The notes under the pieces were generated by a model. It was not told the DNA's origin and ran no database searches. It saw only the letters and a program-made list of their open reading frames with translations. A DNA stretch of 64,000 nucleotides from Nephrocerus scutellatus (lineage: Eukaryota; Arthropoda; Insecta; Diptera; Pipunculidae). Made by a program: the position numbers and the translations under genes. Positions 49,540 through 61,870 of this stretch are shown here, piece after piece. Position 1 is the stretch's first letter, and each line of letters starts with the position of its first letter. The stretch covers positions 131,160,277-131,224,276 of the forward strand of contig OX352761.1 in NCBI GenBank assembly GCA_947095585.1. The letters run 5' to 3'.

Positions 49540-50690
49540 CGAAAGCCAGCATTTAAGTAATGAACTTTAGACTTGAAACCGTCCAATACAACTTGGATTG
49601 AGCGGTCCAAAAGATAGCTTCTAATCCAGTGAAGCATTTTATCATCGACTCCATAGGCACGCATTTTGGACAAAAGGGCTTGATGACAAACTTTGTCAAA
49701 TGCCTTAAAAATATCAAGTGCTACATCTTTGCTTTCTCCAAATTGATGCAAAGACCGGTTCCACTGTTCGGTGAAATATACCATCAAATCACCAGTTGCC
49801 CAAGAAATCCATACTGCCGGTCACAAAAGATTTCGTTGGTTTCAAGATATTTTTTGAGCTGAATATTGATCAGCTTTTCCATGACCTTGGAAAGAATGGA
49901 TGTAAGTGCTATGGGTCGGTACGAAGAAGGAGACGAAGGCTCGCCTTTTTTTGGTATGGGCTGGACAAAGGCTGTTTCCACAAATTCTCGGGAAGAGTCC
50001 AGAAGAATAGGATACATGGAAAAGCTTACGCAATGGTAATGCCAGCTTGGAAAAACACCTCTTCAGAACTTTTGGGGAAATAACATCTGACCACCAGCGA
50101 ATTTGTGAGTGTTGAGATCGCTTAAAACCTTAGCAACTGCACGAGTACGAATGAATATCTGTCCCATAGAGTGTTCAATACTCTGAGATGCAGAAGGCAG
50201 CAATGCACAATCTGGAAGCGTGGAGCTAGCTGCGTCTAGTATTTTTTGCCTTAATATTTGGTCGCAGGCTTTTTGACTCGCCAAAAATGGGCATTGCAAT
50301 CATTTCTGGATCGTTTTAATTTTGTTCGGTTTTCCTCAGGAGGGTTTACTTCGTAAAACCGAAAGCATACCTCTCTAACCCTAGAAGCCTCTTTACAGCT
50401 CGAGTAATACCATCCATCTTCCTTTGGTTTAGCAGACTTATTGCTGGAAGTGATAAAGTCTCTCATACCAATAAGGATGATGTTTGTGATTGCATCAGCG
50501 GCGGTATCCACGTTGCTAACGCAAAACAAAGCGACCACAAAGAAGTTGGTTAAGGCTGTCCCAATTGGCTTTCTCGTATTGCTATACCGTTTTTTGGGAG
50601 TTTTTGTTCTAACTACTTGGTTTATTAACAAGAAATTAGCTGATACTATACACAATGGTCTGACAAGCCTAGAGGCGATAATACATTGAC
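49540..50690 (-). mobile_element. non-LTR element, linker plus RT (family B, longest copy)
   Basis: Down the minus strand: WYYSSCKEASRVREVCFRFY and NPPEENRTKLKRSRNDCNAH (linker), VAKVLSDLNTHKFAG, FVETAFVQPIPKKGEPSSPS, SYRPIALTSILSKVMEKLIN, LETNEIFCDRQYGF, MMVYFTEQWNRSLHQFGESK, VALDIFKAFDKVCHQALLSK, RAYGVDDKMLHWIRSYLLDR. It ends before the YADD box. Frames shift several times. Sense to CASK. Confidence 0.85.
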
Positions 50691-52004
50691 GGAGTATTTA
50701 TCAGAACGAGAGGTAAGGTCAAAACACGTACAAAATTAAGTTTTTAAAATTTAAAATACAGGAATTCAATTTAAAAAAATATTTAGAAAAGTTGTACAAT
50801 TACTGCCGGTTGCCCGTTGCCTGTTGCGTATGTGTCTGACATTTCATTTCTTTCATTTCATTTCTGCTTTCGTGATTATTATAAGAACTCTTTGACACAA
50901 CTTAAATGAAAAAAGTTCTTCAATTAAGTTAAGTAGAGTACCTAACTGTAAGTTGAAGTTTTTCCCTTTCAGTCTAAGCATAGAATTGCATTAAAGTTTA
51001 TTATTACCGGTCGTACACAATATACAATGTGGCTGTGTTAGACGAAGCAGCAAAACAACATCAATTAATTTTCTAATGAAAAAATTAAAGTAATTACGAA
51101 GCAGATCACAAAAAAAAAAAACAATGTGCATCGCAATGTGCTTAGAGACTCATCCGTTTGCAACTAAGTGATTAATGGCGTAGCTCGGTTTCTGGGTTTG
51201 ATGTCATAATAGCACCGTAAAAAAGTTTTTTTCGTATCGTATCGACAGCCAATATCGATCATTTAGGTAATCTTGTGGGGATGTACATACTTAAGTATAC
51301 TCTTCCATTCTAAAGTTCAGGAACAACGACGACGACGACGACGACGACTAAAATGCTGACAGAAAAAAGCAACCTTGCATTCCAAAAGAAGTCAATGCAT
51401 TATAACCTTATAATCACTTCCACACAGTGGCGAATTGAGGAATGTAACACGATTTCGGATGTGTTCCTTTTTTGCTTTACGGAAATTCCTGCTATGCAAA
51501 TCTCTTTGTGCTTTCTATAAACAAACAAAACGCAAAGAAAGCTATATAAAAGGACATTTACTCAGCTACTTGAAAAAAGAGGAAAATAAAAGCAGTGGAA
51601 TGAGTTGATATCCTTCGACTCACATTAAGCTGAGGCGACCTAATAAGGCTCAAAATACTCGTAGTTCGATGCGGTTTTTATATTTTTTTTTTTGCTTTCT
51701 TGCACTGTTGTATAATTTTTTCCAAAAAAGATATAAGAGGGTGATTACTGGGTGGAGTAGAGTGTCTGGGGATTCAAAAGATGACCGTAAGCAGAAAAAA
51801 AATGTAACAAAAAATAATTTAAATATATATATGTATACTAGATTAGAAGAAGTAAAAATGATAAAAATGATGAAACGATAAAAATGAGCAGTCAAAGTAC
51901 AATCGTAGTTTGTGAAGTGGTTATTTTTTTTTGTATAACAAGTTAATTTTATTTGCCGTATTTTTTTAAAGTTACCCAACCTTTTTTGTGTGTTTGACAT
52001 TGTC
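50691..52004. other. no recognisable gene; (ACG)n run
   Basis: A GAC/ACG triplet run at about 51326-51349 and A/T-runs. No gene recognised. Confidence 0.4.
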
Positions 52005-52840
52005 AGATAAGGCAAAAATAGATGTTTATCAGTTGGAGGGCTTGTATAAGCGTTCTATCGCTTGCAAGATCAATGGGAGTGATCATGCTGTTGGCAATTA
52101 TTAAAAGGATCCGAAAATGTAAGGACAAATTACAAAAGAAATGGTTCCACGGCATTCCATTACAGTAACGGAAAAACGAAAAAATTTTAGACCAGCCTAC
52201 AATACAGCTGTTTCGATAGCTAAACCCAGAAGTAGCTGGTGTTACTGCAAGTAAAATTGCCGTTCGTCGAGGTGTTCGCTTAATTATTTTAAAGAGTGTC
52301 AAACACCTCAAGAGACCAAAACTGAAGAAAATACCACATAATTCACTAAGGACAACATGACCTGGAATGTGCAACAAGGAGCAAGTTCGAATAACTGGAA
52401 AAAGTCTGTTTGCTGCTGCAGTGCGCTGTCAAGATTTTTGTAATACTTTGTGTTTGACAACTTATACAAAATACAAATGTCACATTTCATTTATTTTGCT
52501 AATGTTTATTGATATAAACATATACTTCAACCAGATGTCAGTGCGAATCACTTTCATGGATATTTGAACACAACAACGCTCCTATAAACACCGCTTGCAT
52601 TTTTTAAATCGTTTCAGTGAAAAGGTTGAACTTTTTCTCCCGATGTTAACATTGTAGAAAATGTGTGCGGGGCTGGCTCACACGAAAATGTACCGTTATC
52701 TTGAACTGAATATTTTTTAAAAATTGATTTTGTATAACCGACAAACTGCTCCAGCTTTCACCATCATTTGTTTTTTTCTTTCCTGAGAAACATTGATTTT
52801 ATCTCCCAAAATGGTGTATTTCTTTATATTGTTTATTTAA
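52005..52840 (+). mobile_element. Tc1-like transposon remnant (family D, copy 2)
   Basis: Plus-strand frames give KRSIACKINGSDHAVGNY, KDPKM, EMVPRHSI, YNTAVSIAK, then VSNTSRDQN-like sequence, and near the end FFPDVNIVENVCG, which matches the SPDLNPIENLWG block with the third catalytic region of Tc1 transposases. The middle is deleted. The 3' part aligns with the split copy at 27285-27590. Confidence 0.65.
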
Positions 52841-55800
52841 CTATAAAATCATTTTATTTTATGTATTTGTCGAACTACTTTTGCATCGGGTTCCCTCTGT
52901 TGGAATTGTACACCTCGCCACTGCTGCCACATAAATCTAATCGACTTGATGTATGCATAATTGCACAATCATGCATAATAATTAATCATTTAAAAGAAAG
53001 CAGCGAACTGATGCTGTAAACGATCATGGCATAGTAGCTTACTGAATTAGATCGCAAACACAAATGCAACATTAATCTCAAGCATAGTCATATTTTTAAA
53101 ATAGCGTTTTTTAAATTAATCAATAAACAGAAAACCAGGCAAGTATTTAATTTCCTAAGATATCCAAAAGAAGGTTTGGGAATTTTGACAGGAATTTGGC
53201 TGAAATTTCGAAATATCTATATAAACAAGTAAATGCAAAAAAGTTAGTTTTTCGGGTACAAACTTTTATGTATACATCAACACACGCCACACAGTCCTTT
53301 ATTATTTGGTAATAATCGCTTTTTGAGATCGTGACTTTTTCAAAGTATTTTCTTTTTTCCATGCTTTACACGCGCCACAGCCGCTCACAAATTTTCAGCA
53401 CTCTAGGTCGTGTGGAAGGTGGTTTTAAAAAAAAAACAAAAACGAGAAAATTGCAAGATTTCAAAATTCAAACACGCGAAACGCGACACACGTCATACGC
53501 AAAATATAAAAAATAATATTTTGGACTTAGACACTCACAAAATTTAAACTCTCTATGTCGTGTGGAAGGTGGTTAAAAACGACCTCAAAGTAGTCGAAAA
53601 TACAGACAAAAGGGGGTCAAGTGAAGTTAAATAAAAGTTTTTAATCAAAACCCCTTTACAACCCCTTCATAGGATGCAAAATGTTAGCGTCAGCCACATC
53701 TGCAAACAAATTTTTATGAAAATTTCAATGTATATTATTGACAGTTTGAGGTTATATGCTATAGTACACCCCACGTAAGTACTAAATCCCGTTAACACAC
53801 AGCAATGTGATATGATAGTTTTTCCTTTAAAAAAGCCTTTCTCGAAAACTATTAGTTTGGTATGCGGGATTTTATGATGCGAAATTACGTATCCTACCCA
53901 AAATATATATAACTTAATATGCGACCAACAAAGCATTTTAGAGTTTACAATGGTTTTCCGTCATAAACATAACGAACTTTATTCCAATTACAATCGAATT
54001 CCTATTCAGGAACAAAGAATTAATATTCATTATTCATTCGCGACTAAAACATTCCATAAAGTCAACAAAAGAGTAAACCTACCTACAATCCATTGTACTT
54101 TGGCAATATTGTTCAAAACTCCATAATAATTATCGTATAATTATGAATAAAAGTAACCGAAGCAAAACAATCCGACTACAACCCTTGGGTGGGATAAGTA
54201 CCCATTACACTCAAAATTCTATTAAAGCAGCTTGCTTTGTGATTCCTCATTCGGCTGCCAAGGTGTAAACAAAAGTTCCGGTAACAAAACATTCCATATC
54301 GCCAACCAATTAAACCAGCAAGTCAGACACCTAACTACGCTCAAGTACACAAAATTTTCAGTTTATTACACTCGCCTCTCTCTAAACCGTTTACAGTCTT
54401 ACCATAGCAACAAACAAATTTCTACATTATGTGAGGTATGTAATTACCACCCTGCGGGAGTGATTTATATTGACAACTGAACACAATCGGCCACCAACTC
54501 ACAACTCTGTGACTTTGTGTAGTCGTCGGTTCACCCTGAAAGATCTGTTTTACGGTTTGCTTGTTCGTGCACTTCAGATGCGCTGCTGAAACTAAGTACA
54601 TACAGGTATTGCTAGGATGGTAACCGCAAACATCCAGTCGAAAGATGGCGATATATATGAGCAGCAGACTTCCTTTCTAGGAGTAAATTGAACGCAACCC
54701 TACTGATTGAGGAAATACTCCACGTGCATCCTTGTAGTGGCGGCGTCCTGCTGCCAGCTCCATGTCAATCGTAAAATACTTCAGCACAGTAAAATCACCT
54801 CCTCTTTAATGTGATTCATTCAAGACGAAATCAAACGCTTCGGTGACAAATCAAGCCGCAGACTGTGTGAAAATTTCCTCTGCCTGTATTGAACCCCAAG
54901 AGTAAAGGCGAACACGAATAATCCTGAGGGCACTTGCTTTTACCCACAAACATAATTTCCAAGTTATACAGAAATTATTTGAAAAACTTTCTAAACCACA
55001 GCAAATCATCTCAAAGAGGATTTACGTTGTATTTGAACAACTAGAGCACATCATTCATCGTTTACTGAGTTGCATTTCTCCGCACTCATTTAAGTTTTCA
55101 GCAAGAAGCGCACAACGCTTCTAAAACATCCGTTCTTTCGTCGGTCGTATTTTAATAATTATAGTTTTTTCTCGTATCGTGCGGTGTATCTCTGAGGGTC
55201 TCTGCCAAGAAGTTCAAGGTAACATTCCTATTAATCCACACGCTATTTGCTCATGGTAAATGATCTCTGGCGCTCCGTCCGCCTCGTTTCAATTGTGTCA
55301 ATGTTTTACGCCAACAAAGCACTCATCATCAGCCATCCAGGGTTAAGCGAATTTCATTCATGTAGTTAACATAGAAAACTTAAAATTCTCGTAATATTGC
55401 GAAGAGTTTACGATACAAAATAAACAGACAATTCTTTTTTCGTAAGGTGGATAGGACGCAGCTACAGCTACAGATATTTATGTATTTGCTTTTCTCAGGG
55501 TCGAAAAGCTTCAACAGGATAAAATCGACGTTATGATGAAAGAGTAGTTGGAAAAAATTTGGAAAATTTTTCATTTTTCACAAAATAATGTTGAGCAACA
55601 AAGTTAAATGTATTTATTATGCTTGGCCGAACGTTCTATGTAATTAGTTGTAAATACTTCAAAGTACTTCAAAGTAAATATAAATCTTAGAACTTGGAAG
55701 GAAGCTATATGTTCAGAGTTAATGAGATTAGGTTTGACTCCTGTTTATTGTTTACAATAATTTTTGAATTTATCTATTAGTATATCCAGGTGAGTTCTAC

Positions 55801-56084
55801 AGCGATCAGTAGCGTCATGTCCGACTGAGGGCCTAAAAATATCTTACATTTATTATATCCTGACATATTTTTTAAATGCGTTCTGAAGTGCAGTAAAGTA
55901 CAAACCAGAGAATATGGGTGTTTTGTTACCTGACCATACGGGCATTGCAACTTACAGCAGACAATACCTGAAGGTATGGTACCATCTTCTAGTAAATACT
56001 GCATCTCCAAACTTAGCTCCAACTCCACCTTTTGCATCGACGATCCGACCAGGGGAAACTGGAAGGCCGGGGTACTAATAAGGC
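52841..56084. other. no recognisable gene; one short direct repeat
   Basis: AT-rich. 53383-53424 and 53532-53574 share the gtcgtgtggaaggtggtt block. Other frames (54232-54480, +) are unassigned. Confidence 0.35.
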
Positions 56085-56347
56085 AATTTTAGGTAATAAT
56101 TTACACTGACGGATCCAAGATCCAAGATGAATTATGAAGTCCTGACTCAGCAGGCGTCTCTTAGACGGAGATCCTAGCAATAAGGGAGGCTTGCAGTGCA
56201 TACCGCCATAGTTGCGTACAAATTGGAAAAATTGGTATCTGTGTAAATAGCAGCGGTGTCTAAAAAGATGTTACCACCCATATGCTAGCTTATGCATACG
56301 GAAATGTGTGGACGAGCTATGCCCAGTATGGTGAAAAGACTTCACAC
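56085..56347 (+). mobile_element. possible RNase H fragment of a family C element
   Basis: A YTDGSKI box (RNase H first Asp) is readable near 56101-56121. Degenerate sequence follows. It is cut by the family A insertion at 56364 whose target duplication begins at 56348. Confidence 0.4.
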
Positions 56348-56802
56348 ATGCATTGAGAACTAAAGTAGTGCAATCTTTTAACTATCTCGGGTCAACTGTA
56401 GCAGCCGATAACAGAATGAAACTATACAATAGTCTGTCAAGACTCTTCAAATCCAGGAATTTAACCATAACATCCAAGATGCTGGTATATAAGACAAGTA
56501 TATAAGTCATACCAGTACTAACATATGGATCCGAGACTTGGGTGCTTAGCAGAAAGCATTCTGACTTCTTAGCCGCGTTCGAGTGAAAAGTCTTACGGAG
56601 AATTATTGGCCCCGTATGTGAGTAAGGAAGATTCCCGGGACTCTATAATGATGAGATCTACGAGCGTTACCGCGATGTCGACATCGTGAAGAGAATTAAG
56701 CTCGGTAGGCTCCGGTGGGACACCTAGCTCGCATGAGTGAAGATGGGCAGGACAGGACACCGGTTGTAGAGCCAAATATGATGATGATGCATTGAGAACT
56801 AA
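56348..56802. repeat. 16-bp target-site duplication pair
   Basis: atgcattgagaactaa at 56348-56363 and 56787-56802, perfect, flanking the family A copy. Confidence 0.9.
56364..56786 (+). mobile_element. RTE-type insertion with target-site duplication (family A)
   Basis: It starts at VVQSFNYLGSTVAADN and runs through KTSxxxVTYGSETWVLSRKH, the IVGPVCEEGRF region and RIKLGRLRW, with deletions, to the (ATG)n tail. The 16-bp string atgcattgagaactaa is found at 56348-56363 and again at 56787-56802. These edges define one 5'-truncated insertion exactly. The first ATG of the right copy could belong to the tail. Confidence 0.92.
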
Positions 56803-56946
56803 GGAGTATAGATCGAAGGAGTAGTAGCTTCATTTGGACTTTTGTAAAGGCTTTTTCAACAGAGACATAACAATTGTGTACTTTATAAATGTTTTTTATG
56901 ATCTGTCAATGTCAAAACGTCAGTCAAGATTAACATTTTTATCATA

Positions 56947-57820
56947 ATGAAGTTCACGAAGAAGCAAAGTTTGGAATTAATTAAAAATTACTACCAAAAT
57001 TCTAAGTCTGAACTTTAAGAGCAATTATACGACTAATAATTGTTTCACAAAACAGGCTGTACGTGCTATAGTGGATAAATACGGGTCAACATATATCTTA
57101 ACATAACATTTACTGAAACCACTCGCTCCCACTAACCCGAACCACACATTCGGCACATGCAAAATATTTTCCAAATACATTTATCCCGGCACGTGTACTG
57201 CAGATTGCATTGCACCTGAAATTCCACGAATTACATTCCACCTGAAATTCCAAGAACGAGAAACGAACAAACAACTTCTGGCCGCTGACGATGCAAATAT
57301 TAACACAGTAAACCAGACAACTGACGAATAAAAAGTTAGGTTGATTAGATTAAGTTTGAGTTGTATTTTATTAGCATAATTAAGAGCGCCGGTTTGCTCC
57401 CAAATTAAAAGATTTGTTTTTTAATCGATTTTAATTAATAAATGGTTAACTTATACACTATTGAATGTTACTGTGCTAGTGAGACAACGCACCGGTCGAA
57501 GTACCGCAAATATCGCCGCCGTAAATGCTTTAGTTCAAAATGAGTCAAATCAGTCGATTCCTAGCAGTTCAACGGAATTGAGAACATCTCAGTCCACATT
57601 GTTGCGAATTTTGCGTAAATATCTTGCCCTACACCCTTACAAGATCAAATTAACTCAAGAACTGAAGCCTCTTCATCATTTGAAGCGCCGATACTTCCAC
57701 GATTGAGATCTGTTAAAGTTATGTTATGTCCTTATTGAAAAACCCTTTACATAGTGTGTGTTATTATGTTATTAAAATAAATAAATAAAAGTCAATCCAT
57801 GCTTTTTGGACACCCCTTTA
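56947..57820 (+). mobile_element. IS630/mariner-like transposon, broken and interrupted
   Basis: The transposase N-terminus MKFTKKQSLELIKNYYQNSK is at 56947-57006. After about 360 bp of unrelated sequence (57087-57450) it resumes with VRQRTGRSTANIAAVNALVQ, NESNQSIPSSSTELRTSQST and LRILRKYLALHPYKIKLTQE, LKPLHHLKRR. The catalytic half is deleted. Its right end (ggggtgtccaaaaagcatgg on the minus strand, 57800-57820) resembles the terminus of the element at 58337. The left terminus was not found. Confidence 0.75.
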
Positions 57821-58336
57821 ATTGGTAGTAGACTTAACGACCAATATGAGGTATTCTTCGTACGTTCTTTGCCAGTTTTAAGAATTTAGAATATTTTGAA
57901 TACTTTAAAGACTTCTGGAGTTAGGAGTAGTTTTGTCATATTACAACATTAAAGTTTTTCCTAAGGTACGAATTATAGCACTGTCTGGTGAATGTTGTAG
58001 CAGTTTTCTAGTAATCTTGTCATATCCGGCACATTTTTATGATTTAGTTTATATTTCAAGTGGTTTTATTTCTTATTAGATTTTTATTTTAAACCGATAT
58101 CTGTTACCACTTCTATCGGATAAATTGCATGCAGACAGCTTTGCCGTTAACCCGATTTTAATTATTGATCCTGTGAAGCATTTTACAATTTTTCACTTTT
58201 AAGCTGATAATTCTGTGTGTGTTTATCAAATAACGGATTCGATGGCTTTCACAGTATTAGTTTGTTACTCGTGTATCGGCCTCAAAGAAACAAAAAAACC
58301 ATGCTTACTGCTATCGCTTCTCATTTGTGTGATGTA
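57821..58336. other. spacer between two mariner-like elements
   Basis: AT-rich; nothing recognised apart from the TA dinucleotide at 58335-58336 flanking the next element. Confidence 0.4.
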
Positions 58337-59508
58337 CAGGGTGTCCAAAAAGTAGCGGACTTTTGTAAAATTCATCACCTCTTTGTTTTAATTTTTTAAA
58401 TGTTTTTTTTTACAGAGCATATAATAAACATTCGGGAGTTTTATAATGGAAAGTTAAAGAGTTGAGTATCAGCGCATTAAATATTATGATTTATTCATTG
58501 AACATCAGCGCTCGATTCAAAGAGCATAGCGCCGATATTTTAACGTGAGACGTAACGCCGTTATTCACCGATTTGTTCAGAGATTTCGACAATATGGACC
58601 AACCAAGGTTCGGAAGACCAAGATTAGCTCGATCAGAACAAAACTTAGAGCTTGTAAGGCAAGGTTGAAGACAAACCTGGAAGATATATTCGAAGAGATT
58701 TGCATTCACTTTCTTACTAGATGCAACTAGTGCAAGAATTAAAGCTAATGGATATTGCCTTAATTATGGTTTCGACGGTTTCAACAACTGAACGTAGAAA
58801 ATGCCGAATTTCTTCGTAACTTGATTAAGAGTGATGAAACCCATTTTCACCAAAAACAAACAGATTTGCAGAATTTGGGGTACTGAAAATCGAAGATCTA
58901 CCCATGAACGGCAATTACACGCCATACGGTACACGGTTTGGTGTGGTGTAACGTCGGATGCAATAATTGGGCCCTATTTTTTCGAAAACCAATATGGCAA
59001 TGCAGCAACGGTCACTGGCGAGCGGCATAGTGCCTGCCTTCTTCGTCCAGCGGTAGAGAACCGTCCTCAGATGTAGTTGCTACATCTTGTAGGGGCTACA
59101 CTACATACTGCAATGCAGCTCCTAAAAGAAATTGTTGGTAATCGAATTATTTCAAGGGTAAAGGAAATTCAATGGCCCTCACGCTCTACCGGTTAGTCGC
59201 TAGCAGATTTAATTCTTTGCGATTATTTGAAGGATAATTGTACATAAACAAACCTCAGTCAATTCAGTAGCTAAAGGCTAAAGAAGCAAGAAATTAGAGA
59301 ACTTCAGCGGGAAACTCTAGCATCGGTGATGAAAAATACACTGCGACGAGTCTACTTTTGCAAAACCAAAAATGGCGCTCATTTAAGAAATATTTTTTTC
59401 CCCACCTAGCTGGAAAAATCATCTGTTTATTTAATAATAATACTAAAAAAAATAAAGAATTTAATACAAAAATTTAAAAGTTATTATAATTTCAAATCGG
59501 AGACCCTG
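58337..59508 (+). mobile_element. IS630/mariner-like transposon with both ends, inactive
   Basis: It is 1172 bp, flanked by TA at 58335-58336 and 59509-59510. The ends are cagggtgtccaaa on the left and, inverted, cagggtctccgat on the right. Frames show RRNAVIHRFVQRFRQYGPTK (DNA-binding region), FLRNLIKSDETHFH (first catalytic Asp region), NLQIWGTENRRSTHERQLHA, YTVWCGVTSDAIIGPYFFEN and VTGERH, then decayed DGAT-like sequence. Multiple stops and frameshifts mean it is dead. The length is usual for mariner-type elements. Confidence 0.85.
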
Positions 59509-59510
59509 TA

Positions 59511-61200
59511 TTTAACAAACCGACCGGCACTGGGCATTTAGACGGCGTCTGTTTAACAGAGAACATCATACGTATGTATGTATATGCTTTCGATGTATGT
59601 TTAATTACTAAAACCTGATAAATTATTTATTTTCAACGGCACTAACAATCTGTTTTAATACCAACCATAGGTAATATCTCGCATTAATATAACGAAATTT
59701 TCCAGTCATAAATATAAATTGGCGATTATGTCCAAGTAGCAGTGGCAGGTCACGTGAAAATTTGCTGCACGAATTTAATTTTGCAAAAATTACGATGCGC
59801 CTAATGGCAAAAAGGTTATTAATTTTTTTAAGCAAAAGCATAAAATACGTTTGAATAGAGGTAACAATCTCTCTTAGTCGTTTAAATTGCTCTCAAAGGT
59901 GTGACACTTAATAATGTATGTAGTCTCTGACAATTGCTAAAGCCAACTCCTGAGGGATTTACTGTCCTATGACACCTCATGCACATCCAAGATTCATGAT
60001 ATACGATATGTTATCCAAAAAGCAACCAATGTCAATGTGATGCAAATTAAAAATGGAAGGAAATATCTATCGGATCAACTCCTGCAGCAGTATACTTACA
60101 GAAAATTTCCTTTTTGGAGAACCATGTCCATGTCAAAAAGTATAAAATGTTTAATATAGTATAGAGTAGAAGGATGCACACGGTGCACTATCCCCATAAA
60201 AAAGCGCGCTTAACCAAAAAAAAAAACTAAGTGTGTTATGAAGATGCATGCACCTGCATTTGCTGAATAAAAAACACAAGTACAGATTATTTATGTACAA
60301 GATTGAAAACTAACCCGTATTCCCGCGTATATTCTCAAGACTGAAGCAAGGTAGGTATGTTGGTTGCAAATTCAGCAATCGCCTCATTTTTATGGTAGAA
60401 GAACTTTCTGTACTACTCGTATAAGAAACACTAAACACTTATGCAACATTTTCTTCGACAGTTGCCACTGGGTTAGCCAAGAGTAAATGTTGTGCGCCTA
60501 ATGGCCACTTCAATATTTGAAAACATATTGTTTTTGTAAAATATTTTCCTGGTTGAACGTATTACATAGGATGGGACGAGTGCAATCCTTGAAGAAAGGT
60601 TACTTACAGAACAACAGTATGAGGTATGATCTTAGGATGCTAGGCGATTTATAGTCTTTTAGGAGGATAGTGTTATGAGTTGCCTTTCAAAATAGTACAT
60701 TTAGCCTTTAAGTTTAACAGGGCATTAAATTACATTAATTACTCAAATCCTAACCAAAACCACACGTAAGAAGGTTTTGGTGGTGTTCTAGGTGTCCGAA
60801 TTCACTTTAACTTAAACTTAGCTTACCGTCATTTTAACGGGTTGTTAAATTTCTGTTTTGAATATCAGAGTGTTTTCGTTTTATAGCGACAACTTTACGA
60901 GCGCTGACCATTCTTAGCGATAAAGTCAATTTTTACATCAACAGCTTCGTTTATCTTCTTTATATTTAGACTTATTGCCAAGGGAGAACTCCCTGAATGA
61001 CTTGCACTACGGTAATAAGGTAGGCTATGCGCTTTATTAAAATTAAAAAATCAAAGTAATGTGATTAACAATGTATCACATTCCTCACATTTGTAGCCGG
61101 TTTCAATTTATTTTCTCAGAATTCTCCCTGATTCTCCCTGATTGAAAAAGTAATACAGAAATTTGCGCACGCGTAAAGGGGTTCGTACCCTTATACGCAC
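59511..61200. other. no recognisable gene
   Basis: AT-rich; short frames only. No TE signature recognised. Confidence 0.4.
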
Positions 61201-61486
61201 AAAAACAAAGTAGGGAAAATGTTTAAATCAATTGATCATGGTCAGGGAATACTACAAAAAACCTTCACCAAGAAAATATTCCATATAATGACCTAAGTGA
61301 GCTTTTAAAATTCTTGGACCATCTATTAAACAATTCAGTCCGCAAAAACAAAGTAGGGAAAATGTTTAAATCAATTGATCATGGTCAGGGAATACTACAA
61401 AAAACCTTCACAAAGAAAATATTCCATATAATGACCTAAGTTAGCTTTTAAAATTCTTGGACCATATATTAAACAATTCAGTCCTT
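61201..61486 (+). repeat. 143-bp tandem duplication
   Basis: Copies at 61201-61343 and 61344-61486 differ at about three or four bases (for example caccaag/cacaaag, agtgagc/agttagc, catctat/catatat). Non-coding. Confidence 0.92.
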
Positions 61487-61555
61487 CAGGAACTAGTTAC
61501 AGTCTTTCTTGAAGGCCAACAATTTGAATGGTACTGGATTCGTCTGTAGTACCAA

Positions 61556-61870
61556 GCCTAGGTTAGGTTCGGTTAAGTTTGGTGGCTGCTATTGCACACT
61601 TAGACCGTTTACGGTTCATTGTGGTACCACAGGATCAAAACCTTTCCCATTTTGCTACAAATCCCATTTGGTGCTTTTTATGCATTTTAGGATGTCTCCC
61701 ACTTTACAGTCCTCGACATCCGAAACCCTGTTCAATGTGTGGTATCCCAAGTGTTGATAAGTTGGATACTGTTTCTTCCTCTGCGGCGTCATAGCAGCTT
61801 CTACAGAAGTCATTAAAATCACGGCCCATCCTCCTAGCATGTACACCAAGGAGACAGTACGAATAGGACT
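61556..61870 (-). mobile_element. I/LOA-like 3' end with AACCT repeats (family C)
   Basis: Minus-strand translation gives LGVHARRMGRDFNDFCRSCY, DAAEEETVSNLSTLGIPHIE, parallel to the CRSC...EEE blocks at 14791-15123 and 43470-43860. It ends on the minus strand in aacctaaccta (plus 61559-61570). The tail differs in sequence from the 43470 copy. Confidence 0.68.
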
